Positions 1-5,594 of a stretch of DNA of 7,944 nucleotides are shown here, piece after piece. Under the pieces are notes generated by a model. That model was not told the DNA's origin, made no database searches, and saw only the letters and a list, made by a program, of their open reading frames with translations. How positions within the stretch are numbered: position 1 is the stretch's first letter; each line of letters opens with the position of its first letter. A program made the position numbers and the translations under genes. Source of the DNA: Bacteroidales bacterium (GTDB lineage: Bacteria; Bacteroidota; Bacteroidia; Bacteroidales; UBA3663); assembly GCA_017632695.1 (NCBI GenBank), contig JAGBQS010000049.1:1-7944 (forward strand), given 5' to 3'.

Positions 1-910
1 AGGAAAGTTGCGGCAGATGGGTGTTGCCGATCTGCTTGCCCGGCTGCTGTTGCTGCATCCGGATCAGACTGTTGCGCACGTCGGCTTCGGTGGCATCGTT
101 CAGCCAGTTGACCACCAGTTTGGCGCAGTAGCCGGCTTCGGCCAGATGACGGGCTGCACGGCTGGAGAGTTTCAGGATGGCAGGGCCGCTCATGCCCCAA
201 TGCGTGAACAGCAGCGCGCCCTGCGCCCTGAACCGGGTTCCCGCCAAGGAGACCGTTACCGGATCGGCCACAATGCCCATCAGCGGCGATGTACCCGCTA
301 TGTTAAAGGAAAACAGCGACGGTACGGGCGGTTCCGTCTTGAGCTGCAAGGACTGCAGGAACTCCAGACCGGATGGCTTCGGACTTCCTCCCGTAGTCAC
401 TACTACCACATCGGCAAAAGCAGGACGCAATGCCGCATCGGCAAACGTGATACGGTATCCTTCCGTAGTCGCTCCGGCTGGGGCAGCCGTTTTCTCAATG
501 CGCGATACCCTGTGCTTCAGGTACACCTTCACCCCCGCCTGCTCCATACCGTGCTGCAGCGTACGGACTATCTGCATGGCGTCCTGTCTTTGCGGGAACA
601 CACACTGGTCGGGCTGAACGGTAAGACGCACGCCCTCGCCCTCGAACCACGACATGAGCCGGCGGTTATCGAACACATGAAAGGCACGCTGCATGAGCCT
701 GTCGCCGCGAGGATAGACCTCCGCAAGGCTCTTCACGTCCTGAAAGGTGTTGGTGAGGTTGCATCGGCCGCCACCGGTTACAGCCACTTTGGCCAAAGGC
801 TTGGAGCCCGATTCGTAAACCGAGACCTCCGAATGTGGGAGTTTCCGTTTCAGCTGAACGGCACAGAAGCACCCGGCCGCTCCGGCTCCTATTATGGCAA
901 CGCGTATCAT
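1..910 (-). CDS. HI0933/YhiN/BaiN-family FAD-dependent oxidoreductase, 3' end cut by window edge
   Basis: A minus-strand frame opens with ATG at 910-908 and stays open to the left edge, giving 303 residues of a family usually near 400, so about 100 C-terminal residues are missing. The N-terminus is a dinucleotide-binding Rossmann motif, GAGAAG at residues 8-13, followed by the family hallmark GGGRCNLTN at 46-54. Further family landmarks are VFP at 104-106, TTGGSPK at 172-178 and LFTHWGMSGP at 234-243. Members are cytoplasmic flavoproteins annotated as NAD(P)/FAD-dependent oxidoreductases. The substrate of most is unknown, and the name BaiN from bile-acid work should not be transferred to this protein. 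The start is fixed by a promoter about 20 bases upstream. The gene diverges from the EamA transporter. Family assignment is firm; the reaction is not known. Confidence 0.9.
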   Translation of the reverse strand, partial: MIRVAIIGAGAAGCFCAVQLKRKLPHSEVSVYESGSKPLAKVAVTGGGRCNLTNTFQDVKSLAEVYPRGDRLMQRAFHVFDNRRLMSWFEGEGVRLTVQPDQCVFPQRQDAMQIVRTLQHGMEQAGVKVYLKHRVSRIEKTAAPAGATTEGYRITFADAALRPAFADVVVVTTGGSPKPSGLEFLQSLQLKTEPPVPSLFSFNIAGTSPLMGIVADPVTVSLAGTRFRAQGALLFTHWGMSGPAILKLSSRAARHLAEAGYCAKLVVNWLNDATEADVRNSLIRMQQQQPGKQIGNTHLPQLS

Positions 911-930
911 ACTGTTTCTGTTTTTGTGTG

Positions 931-962
931 CAAAGATAGCAAATACCGGCGAATTTCGCAAA
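931..962 (-). promoter_or_regulatory. Bacteroidota-type promoter of the flavoprotein gene
   Basis: On the minus strand TTTG (962-959) is followed after 20 bases by TATCTTTG (938-931), matching the Bacteroidota -33/-7 pattern TTTG-N20-TAnnTTTG. The predicted start of transcription is near 924, which leaves a leader of about 14 bases before the ATG at 910. Confidence 0.7.
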
Positions 963-1011
963 TTTCAGGATTATTTTCCGTCGGTGGTGCCAACCTTTCG
1001 TAAAAAAATAG

Positions 1012-1019
1012 TACCTTTG
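1012..1019 (+). promoter_or_regulatory. -7 box of the EamA transporter gene
   Basis: TACCTTTG matches the TAnnTTTG -7 consensus and lies 24 bases before the GTG start at 1044. No convincing TTG is seen at the expected -33 distance, so the call rests on the -7 box and its position. It sits back to back with the minus-strand promoter at 931-962. Confidence 0.5.
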
Positions 1020-1043
1020 CGCCTCAAATAATTTATTTTTGCT

Positions 1044-1928
1044 GTGAACAATAATTTCTGGGCTCACCTGCTGATGGCAGGAGCGTGCGTAATCTGGGGT
1101 CTGATGTCGCCCCTTGGCAAAGACGCCATGAATCAGGGCATCGGCGGAATCGATATCGTTACGTTCCGCATTGTGGGAAGTATGCTGTGTTTCTGGATCC
1201 TCAGTTTTGTAACCAACGACCATCAGCATGTTACCCTGCGCGATAAGTTCCTGTTTGCCGGCGCCGGTCTGTTCGGCGTGGTCACCAACCAGTGCTGTTT
1301 TACCATCGGTCTGAGCTACACGGCTCCTACCAATGCCAGCATCATGACCACCACGATGCCTATCATCACGCTGATTCTGACCGCTCTCATTCTGCACGAA
1401 CGGATTACCTGGCGCAAGGTGCTGGGTATTGCATTGGGTGTTTCGGGCGCCCTGATACTGATTCTGGGAAGCAGTCAGGCTACCGAAAGCAAGGCGGGCG
1501 ATATTCGCGGCGACCTGCTGGTGATCGGGGCACAGCTCAGCTTTGCACTCTACCTGACCCTCTTCAAGAAACTGATTGCCCGTTACCGCGTGGTTACCTG
1601 CATGAAGTGGATGATGCTCTGGGCCTGCATCCTGGTAGTTCCGTTTACGGGCTACCACGTTTTCCAGATTCCGGTTTCGGATATTCCCGCCCGTGCCTGG
1701 TACGAGACTGCCTTTGTGGTCTTTCTGGGCACCTTCCTGGCCTATATCCTGATGATGCGCGCGCAGAAGATGCTCCGTCCTACGGTTGTGGCGATGTACA
1801 ATTACGTTCAGCCGATTGTGGCCTGCCTGGTAAGTGTTGCTGCCGGTCTGGCTGTGTTCGGCCTGCCGCAGGCTGCCGCTATTGTCATGATTTTTACAGG
1901 TGTTTATTTGGTAACGGTGAGGAAGTAA
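1044..1928 (+). CDS. DMT-superfamily EamA transporter (RhaT/YdcZ-like exporter)
   Basis: The 294-residue product is almost wholly hydrophobic and fits the ten-segment, two-repeat EamA fold: first repeat about residues 6-142, second about 154-290, joined by a polar linker (SQATESKAGDIRGD, 144-157). The first repeat carries the usual signature, small residues then TAPTNASI at 93-100 and a cytoplasmic HERITWRK at 118-125. The second repeat ends FGLPQAAAIVMIFTGVYLVT (272-291), where the glutamate commonly found before the last helix is absent. The start is GTG; no in-frame ATG gives a better N-terminus, since the next Met (residue 11) would remove part of helix 1. Family members export metabolites, amino acids or related small molecules across the inner membrane. 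The substrate cannot be inferred. It stands alone, with its own promoter and terminator. Confidence 0.88.
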   Translation: MNNNFWAHLLMAGACVIWGLMSPLGKDAMNQGIGGIDIVTFRIVGSMLCFWILSFVTNDHQHVTLRDKFLFAGAGLFGVVTNQCCFTIGLSYTAPTNASIMTTTMPIITLILTALILHERITWRKVLGIALGVSGALILILGSSQATESKAGDIRGDLLVIGAQLSFALYLTLFKKLIARYRVVTCMKWMMLWACILVVPFTGYHVFQIPVSDIPARAWYETAFVVFLGTFLAYILMMRAQKMLRPTVVAMYNYVQPIVACLVSVAAGLAVFGLPQAAAIVMIFTGVYLVTVRK

Positions 1929-1929
1929 G

Positions 1930-1953
1930 TTCTCGCTTTCGTGAAAGCGAGAA
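1930..1953. other. Perfect hairpin just after the EamA stop codon
   Basis: TTCTCGCTTT (1930-1939) pairs with AAAGCGAGAA (1944-1953) around a four-base loop. On the plus strand it is followed by an A-rich run rather than T residues, so alone it is not a classical terminator. It may protect the 3' end of the EamA message or work with the next hairpin. Confidence 0.5.
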
Positions 1954-1961
1954 TAAATAAA

Positions 1962-1995
1962 AAACACAGACTGAAAAGCCTGTGTTTCTTATTAT
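1962..1995. terminator. Bidirectional intrinsic terminator between EamA and the EF-G paralogue
   Basis: AAACACAG (1962-1969) pairs with CTGTGTTT (1980-1987). The inner pairs C1971-G1978 and T1972-A1977 close a GAAA loop. Read on the plus strand the stem is followed by TTTCTTATTATT. Read on the minus strand it is followed by TTTATTTATT. It therefore suits both converging genes, and the minus-strand T tract is the better one. Confidence 0.75.
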
Positions 1996-2012
1996 TCAAG
2001 AATTCCGAAAAA

Positions 2013-4166
2013 TCATTCGGCGGTAACTTCCTTATCATGCTCCGCAATAAGCTTCTGCTGGAGATCGGTTGGAACGAGCTCGTAGCTTGAGAACTTCATG
2101 ACGAACGAAGCAGCACCCTGAGTGAGGCTCGACAAAGTGGTTGAATAGTCGGACATCTCGCTGAGCGGCACCTTGGCCTGCAGCTTCTGATAACCGGCTT
2201 CAGCCTCCATACCGATGATAAGTCCGCGGTGGTTCTGCAAGTCGCTCATCACATCGCCCATCTTGTCGGACGGTACGAATACCTCAACATCGTAGATAGG
2301 CTCGAGCACCTTCGGACCGGCCTGACGGAATGCCTGGCTGAATGCGTTGCGGGCTGCCAGCATGAACGAGAGTTCGTTGGAGTCAACCGGGTGCATCTTA
2401 CCGTCGTAAACCACAACGCGGACGTCGCGGGCATACGAACCCGTAAGAGGACCCTGCTCCAGACACTGCTGGATACCCTTCAGGATAGCAGGCATGAAGC
2501 GGGCATCGATGGCACCACCCACAACCGAGTTGATGAATACGAGCTTACCACCCCAAGGCAGATCGATCTCCTCCTTGCCCTTCATGGTTACGCGGTACTC
2601 CTTGCCCTCCAGGTTGTAAACTACAGGATCGGACATACCCTCCTGATACGGCTCGACGATGAGATGAACCTCGCCGAACTGACCTGCACCACCGGACTGT
2701 TTCTTGTGACGGTAGTCGGCACGGGCAGCCTTGGTAATGGTCTCGCGATAAGGAATACGCTGCGGAGTATAGTTAACAGGAATCTTGTCCAGATTCTCCA
2801 GACGCCACTTCAGGGTACGCAGGTGGAACTCACCCTGTCCGTAAACCAGCGTCTGACGCAATTCCTTGCTCTGCTCGACAATCCAGGTAGGATCCTCCAG
2901 ACGCATGCGGGTAAGCGCAGCCATCATCTTCTCGGTATCGGCCTGATTCTGGGCAGCAATAGCGCGGCAGTACTTGGACGGCGGGAACTTCACGAAGTTG
3001 AACTTGCACTCGTTGTCCTCGCTGTTCAGGGTGTTGCCCGTACGGACATCCTTCAGTTTAACGGTACAGCCGATATCGCCTGCCTGCATCTCTTCGACCT
3101 TCTCGCGGTTGGCACCCGAGCAGACATAAAGCGTAGCCAGATGCTCCTTGGTTCCGCGGTCGGCATTGATCAGATCGTCGCCTTCGCGAACAATACCGCT
3201 CATTACCTTGAAGTACTGAACCTCGCCGATATGAGGCTCGACACCTGTCTTGAAGAAGAACAATGAGGTCGGGCCATCGGTTGTGAGCTTCACTTCCTCA
3301 CCGCGGGTATTGTGAACGGCCGGCATCTCGTCAACATGAGGTACCACGTTGCCCAGGAACTCCATCAGACGGTCCACACCCATGTTCTTGCCTGCGCATA
3401 CGCAGAAGATCGGGAAGATACCGCGCGTTACCATACCCTTGCGGATACCCTCGCGCATCTCGTCTTCGGTCAGCTTTTCGGTCTCGAAGTATTTCTCCAT
3501 CAGAGCCTCGTCGTTCTCGGCAGCAGCCTCAACGAGGGCCTTGTGCATCTCCTGAGCCTTATCCATCTCGGAAGCAGGAATCTCCTCGAGGGTCAGCTTG
3601 CCGTTGGCATCGTATGTCAGCTGCTTCATCAGGATCACGTCGATGAGCTGATGGAAATTCTCGCCCGTTTCAACCGGATACTGAACCGGAACGGCCTTGG
3701 CGCCATAGGTAAGCTGCAGGTTCTCGACGATGGTATGATAATCGCACTCGGGGCTGTCCAGCTGGTTAACCAGGAAGATAACAGGCTTCCTGAGCTTCTC
3801 GGTATAACGGAAATGGTTCTGGGTACCTACCTCAGGACCAACAGATCCGTTAATCAGCAGAATCGTGGTATCGGTAACCGACATTGCCGTGATGGCCTGA
3901 CCTACAAAGTCATCCATACCCGGGCAGTCGATGATATTCAGCTTCTTGCCGTTCCACTCGGTATGGAATACGGTGCTGAATACGGAATATCCGTAACTTT
4001 TTTCAACTGGGAAGTAGTCACTCACCGTGCTTTGCTGGGTAATACGACCCTTACGGGCAATCTGACCAGACACATAAAGAAGGGTTTCGGTCAAAGTCGT
4101 CTTGCCCGAACCGTCATTGCCAAGAAGGGCAATGTTTTTGATCTCACTCGATTTGTAGACTTTCAT
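2013..4166 (-). CDS. fusA2: EF-G paralogue (EF-G2 type) with a degenerate GTPase centre
   Basis: The product is 717 residues, full length for EF-G, and covers all five domains. The P-loop is GNDGSGKTT (16-24) instead of the usual AHVDAGKTT. Switch I has GYSV (59-62) where RGITI is expected. Switch II is DCPGM (80-84), with methionine in place of the catalytic histidine. The NKxD motif is NQLD (134-137) and the G5 region is CAGK (257-260). Domain IV is well preserved: KKQSGGAGQFGEV (488-500), PLTG (573-576) and YDGKMHPVDSNE (587-598), with the tip histidine H592 matching His583 of E. coli EF-G. DVMSDLQNHRG (638-648) lies in domain V. The B. thetaiotaomicron homologue EF-G2 (BT2167) is reported to support translocation without GTPase activity and to be induced by carbon limitation through the regulator Cur. 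Orthology is my inference from sequence features. Acts on the cytoplasmic ribosome; monocistronic. Confidence 0.85.
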   Translation of the reverse strand: MKVYKSSEIKNIALLGNDGSGKTTLTETLLYVSGQIARKGRITQQSTVSDYFPVEKSYGYSVFSTVFHTEWNGKKLNIIDCPGMDDFVGQAITAMSVTDTTILLINGSVGPEVGTQNHFRYTEKLRKPVIFLVNQLDSPECDYHTIVENLQLTYGAKAVPVQYPVETGENFHQLIDVILMKQLTYDANGKLTLEEIPASEMDKAQEMHKALVEAAAENDEALMEKYFETEKLTEDEMREGIRKGMVTRGIFPIFCVCAGKNMGVDRLMEFLGNVVPHVDEMPAVHNTRGEEVKLTTDGPTSLFFFKTGVEPHIGEVQYFKVMSGIVREGDDLINADRGTKEHLATLYVCSGANREKVEEMQAGDIGCTVKLKDVRTGNTLNSEDNECKFNFVKFPPSKYCRAIAAQNQADTEKMMAALTRMRLEDPTWIVEQSKELRQTLVYGQGEFHLRTLKWRLENLDKIPVNYTPQRIPYRETITKAARADYRHKKQSGGAGQFGEVHLIVEPYQEGMSDPVVYNLEGKEYRVTMKGKEEIDLPWGGKLVFINSVVGGAIDARFMPAILKGIQQCLEQGPLTGSYARDVRVVVYDGKMHPVDSNELSFMLAARNAFSQAFRQAGPKVLEPIYDVEVFVPSDKMGDVMSDLQNHRGLIIGMEAEAGYQKLQAKVPLSEMSDYSTTLSSLTQGAASFVMKFSSYELVPTDLQQKLIAEHDKEVTAE

Positions 4167-4219
4167 AAGTATTTATTTAAGTGGTATAAATAGTTTATGG
4201 TTTATTAAAAAGGTATTTT

Positions 4220-4266
4220 TGCGATTTGCGGGTACAAATGTAAGCATTTTTTTGAGCAAATCCGCA
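4220..4266 (-). promoter_or_regulatory. Promoter of the EF-G paralogue, flanked by an inverted repeat
   Basis: TACATTTG on the minus strand (4242-4235) is a TAnnTTTG -7 box. TTTG (4260-4257) lies 14 bases further up, which is short for a -33. The predicted start is near 4228, giving a leader of about 60 bases. The box is bracketed by imperfect arms: TGCGATTTGC (4220-4229) and GCAAATCCGCA (4256-4266), complementary except for one bulged base. One arm covers the start site and the other the upstream element, an arrangement expected of an operator. Confidence 0.5.
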
Positions 4267-4298
4267 TTTTGAATAAAAAATTTGTGCTTTTTATGTTA

Positions 4299-4312
4299 AA
4301 AAACATGTTTTT
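4299..4312. promoter_or_regulatory. 14-bp perfect palindrome in the fusA2/lipoprotein divergent region
   Basis: AAAAACATGTTTTT is a perfect palindrome about 57 bases upstream of the minus-strand -7 box of the EF-G gene and about 45 bases upstream of the lipoprotein -33 element. Its position suits an activator site for the EF-G gene. It is A+T-rich in an A+T-rich spacer, so chance is possible. Confidence 0.3.
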
Positions 4313-4356
4313 CGGCCTTTTTCAGGGTTTACTGACGTGCTTTTACGCATTGTTGC

Positions 4357-4387
4357 TTGTTTATTTCGGCAGAATGGCGTAACTTTG
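4357..4387 (+). promoter_or_regulatory. Bacteroidota-type promoter of the lipoprotein gene
   Basis: TTG (4357-4359), 20 bases, then TAACTTTG (4380-4387) fits the -33/-7 consensus exactly. Predicted transcription starts near 4394, leaving about 17 leader bases before ATG at 4411. This promoter overlaps an upstream in-frame TTG at 4357 and rules that codon out as the start. Confidence 0.75.
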
Positions 4388-4410
4388 CGTCCGTAATAAA
4401 TTACTCGAAA

Positions 4411-4947
4411 ATGAAAAAGTTACTCATCCTTCCGATTGCGGCTTTCACGGCCGTTTGTTTCGTACTGAGCAGTTGCAGTTCTTCGGTACTCGGCGCTGCC
4501 GGCCTGAGCCATAAGAGCGAACGCCAGGCTGCCATTGCTACCATCATTGCCGACGGCCTTTCGGCCCTTACCGGCGACAGTACGCTTTATCTGACCGGTT
4601 GCTGGGCCTTCACCGACCACAAGGGCACCTTCGATACGGTGTGGTTCTACAGCGACTCGACCATTACCAGCCATTTTGTCAGCAAGGCCGATACCATCGA
4701 CCTCCTCCAGACCGGCGGCTATCTGTACTACTCATCGTACAAGCAGGCGCTGGTTCAGTACAACGGCGCTCACAACTATCTGACGAAAAGAGACATTCCG
4801 AACTGGAGCATGACCTATATTTATGCTGTTTCGAAAATGAAACTCTCGCTCCTCGGCATGAATCAGCTGACTCTTTCCGAACTCGACCAGACTACCGGCG
4901 ACGTGAAAAGCCAGACAACCTATTCGTATGTAGGAGAAGCAAAGTAA
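4411..4947 (+). CDS. Small secreted lipoprotein of unknown function
   Basis: The 178-residue product begins with a lipoprotein signal: positively charged MKK, a hydrophobic stretch, and the lipobox L-S-S-C ending at C22. Residues after the cysteine are SSSVL and lack the acidic run that marks surface export in Bacteroides, so it probably stays on the periplasmic side of a membrane. ATG 4411 is chosen because it gives a clean signal peptide and follows the promoter; an in-frame TTG at 4357 lies within the promoter. The mature part has a GxW element (G-C-W within STLYLTGCWAF) followed by alternating polar and hydrophobic strands rich in T, S and Y. This resembles the lipocalin-like beta-barrel lipoproteins common in Bacteroidales, but I do not recognise a specific family. 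It is a single gene, whose transcript probably runs on into the repeat array downstream. Confidence 0.8.
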   Translation: MKKLLILPIAAFTAVCFVLSSCSSSVLGAAGLSHKSERQAAIATIIADGLSALTGDSTLYLTGCWAFTDHKGTFDTVWFYSDSTITSHFVSKADTIDLLQTGGYLYYSSYKQALVQYNGAHNYLTKRDIPNWSMTYIYAVSKMKLSLLGMNQLTLSELDQTTGDVKSQTTYSYVGEAK

Positions 4948-5001
4948 GGGTGGAGTTAGCGGGAGTAATCCGGAGTTAACTGAAGTTATTGGGAGTTAAC
5001 T

Positions 5002-5260
5002 GGCCCTTCGGCCTGTGGAGTTAACGGACGTTTGTTTTGGCTGCTAAGTTAATGGGAGTTAACTGAAGTTATTGGGAGATAACAGGCTGTTCGCCTATGG
5101 AGTTAACGGACGTTTGTTTCGCCTGCTAAGTTAATGGGAGTTAACTGAAGTTATTGGGAGATAACAGGCTGTTCGCTTATGGAGTTAACGGACGTTTGTT
5201 TTGGCTGCTAAGTTAATGGGAGTTAACTGAAGTTATTGGGAGTTAACTGGCCCTTCGGCC
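5002..5260 (+). repeat. Four short hairpins, one per repeat unit
   Basis: Each unit has a small stem-loop at the same place: GGCC/GGCC at 5002-5013, AGGC/GCCT at 5084-5096, AGGC/GCTT at 5166-5178 and GGCC/GGCC at 5249-5260. Base changes between units keep the pairing, either by double substitution or by a G-T wobble. This argues weakly that the structure matters. Confidence 0.55.
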
Positions 5261-5295
5261 TGTGGAGTTACCTGACGTTTGTTTCGCCTGCGTTG

Positions 5296-5343
5296 GTAAC
5301 GTCCGCTAACTCCTGCTAACTCCTGCTAACTCCCATTAACTCC
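5296..5343 (-). repeat. Inverted block of the same decamer closing the array
   Basis: Read on the minus strand, this stretch is GGAGTTAATG, GGAGTTAGCA, GGAGTTAGCA, GGAGTTAGCG, then GACGTTAC: the array's decamer in opposite orientation with 10-bp spacing. It can pair with the decamers at 4952-5001. It also forms a local stem, 5264-5279 with 5298-5313, complementary at 14 of 16 positions. Confidence 0.85.
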
Positions 5344-5355
5344 AACAAACTACAT

Positions 5356-5388
5356 TACTCTTTAATCTAAAAATACTCTTTAATCTAA
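5356..5388 (+). repeat. Two 15-bp direct repeats before the terminator
   Basis: TACTCTTTAATCTAA occurs at 5356-5370 and again at 5374-5388, offset by 18 bases. The second copy touches the 5' arm of the terminator. No function can be read from it. Confidence 0.8.
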
Positions 5389-5420
5389 CAAAAATGGGGC
5401 TTTCGGGCCCTATTTTTGTT
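5387..5420. terminator. Strong intrinsic terminator after the repeat array
   Basis: AACAAAAATGGGGC (5387-5400) pairs with GCCCTATTTTTGTT (5407-5420) with one G-T wobble and a six-base loop. The T-rich 3' arm follows a G+C core on the plus strand, and the A-rich 5' arm makes it usable on the minus strand too. It ends transcripts coming from the lipoprotein and array, and insulates the ABC operon. Confidence 0.8.
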
Positions 5421-5468
5421 AATATACGTTAAATTTTGCCTCTTTTTTGCATTTTTTTCTCTTTTTTC

Positions 5469-5499
5469 TTGCAGGGTTGAAAAAAGTGCTATACCTTTG
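5469..5499 (+). promoter_or_regulatory. Promoter of the ABC transporter/GntR operon
   Basis: TTG (5469-5471), 20 bases, then TACCTTTG (5492-5499) matches the Bacteroidota -33/-7 pattern. The start is expected near 5506, giving a leader of about 89 bases before ATG 5595. Confidence 0.75.
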
Positions 5500-5500
5500 C

Positions 5501-5524
5501 AGTGTTCTATTTGACTAATACACT
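5501..5524. promoter_or_regulatory. Candidate GntR (YtrA-type) operator over the transcription start
   Basis: AGTGT (5501-5505) and ACACT (5520-5524) form the outer arms of a 24-bp dyad, with matching inner TA (5508-5509) and TA (5516-5517); 8 of 12 positions are symmetric. It directly follows the -7 box and covers the predicted start, where a bound repressor would block initiation. A GntR gene is the last gene of the same operon. A second inverted repeat, TGTTCTAT (5503-5510) with ATAGAACA (5531-5538), overlaps it and could form a leader hairpin instead. Confidence 0.45.
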
Positions 5525-5594
5525 AAATCGATAGAACAATCGAGAGTGAAATATCCCAATAATAACTCATTAATAATTTAACTCTATTAAACCT

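Larger units (their letters stand above)
4952..5343. repeat. Composite array: four 82-83 bp units built from a GGAGTTAACT decamer
   Basis: GGAGTTAACTGAAGTTATTG recurs at 4972, 5055, 5137 and 5219, a period of 83, 82 and 82 bases. Each full unit reads as a run of 10-bp steps (TAAGTTAATG, GGAGTTAACT, GAAGTTATTG, GGAGTTAACT or GGAGATAACA), a 14-15 base hairpin segment, another decamer (GGAGTTAACG), and an 18-base segment beginning GACGTTTGTTT. GGAGTTAAC occurs exactly nine times (4972, 4992, 5017, 5055, 5099, 5137, 5181, 5219, 5239). At the left end decamers start at 4952, 4962, 4972, 4982 and 4992, one helical turn apart. Every frame of the repeat hits stop codons, so it is not coding. It starts 4 bases after the lipoprotein stop and ends before the terminator at 5387. 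Function unknown: structured 3' tail, noncoding RNA, protein-binding array or MITE-like element are all possible. Confidence 0.92.

Noticed and set aside
8..1003. Long plus-strand open frame opposite the flavoprotein gene
   Set aside because: It is antisense to a minus-strand frame with clear FAD-binding and family motifs, and its own translation is rich in Arg, His and Gln with no recognisable domain.
666..1967. Minus-strand open frame across the EamA gene
   Set aside because: It spans a gene boundary and the divergent promoters, lies antisense to a clear membrane transporter, and reads as low-complexity His/Gln/Asn-rich sequence.
2229..4193. Two plus-strand open frames (2229-3266 and 3312-4193) opposite the EF-G gene
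   Set aside because: They are shadows of the highly biased codon use in the EF-G gene and have no domain of their own.
4357..4410. TTG start at 4357 that would extend the lipoprotein by 18 residues
   Set aside because: The codon is part of the -33 element, and the extension would bury the lipoprotein signal peptide.
4952..5343. CRISPR array
   Set aside because: Units are contiguous and nearly identical, with no unique spacers between short repeats, and no cas gene is nearby.
4952..5343. Repeat-protein coding region
   Set aside because: The repeated sequence contains in-frame stops in each plus frame (TGA or TAA within or just after GGAGTTAACTGA), so no long reading frame exists.
5420..5594. 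Riboswitch in the ABC operon leader
   Set aside because: The leader is about 89 bases and A+T-rich, with only a simple inverted repeat; no known riboswitch core could be recognised.
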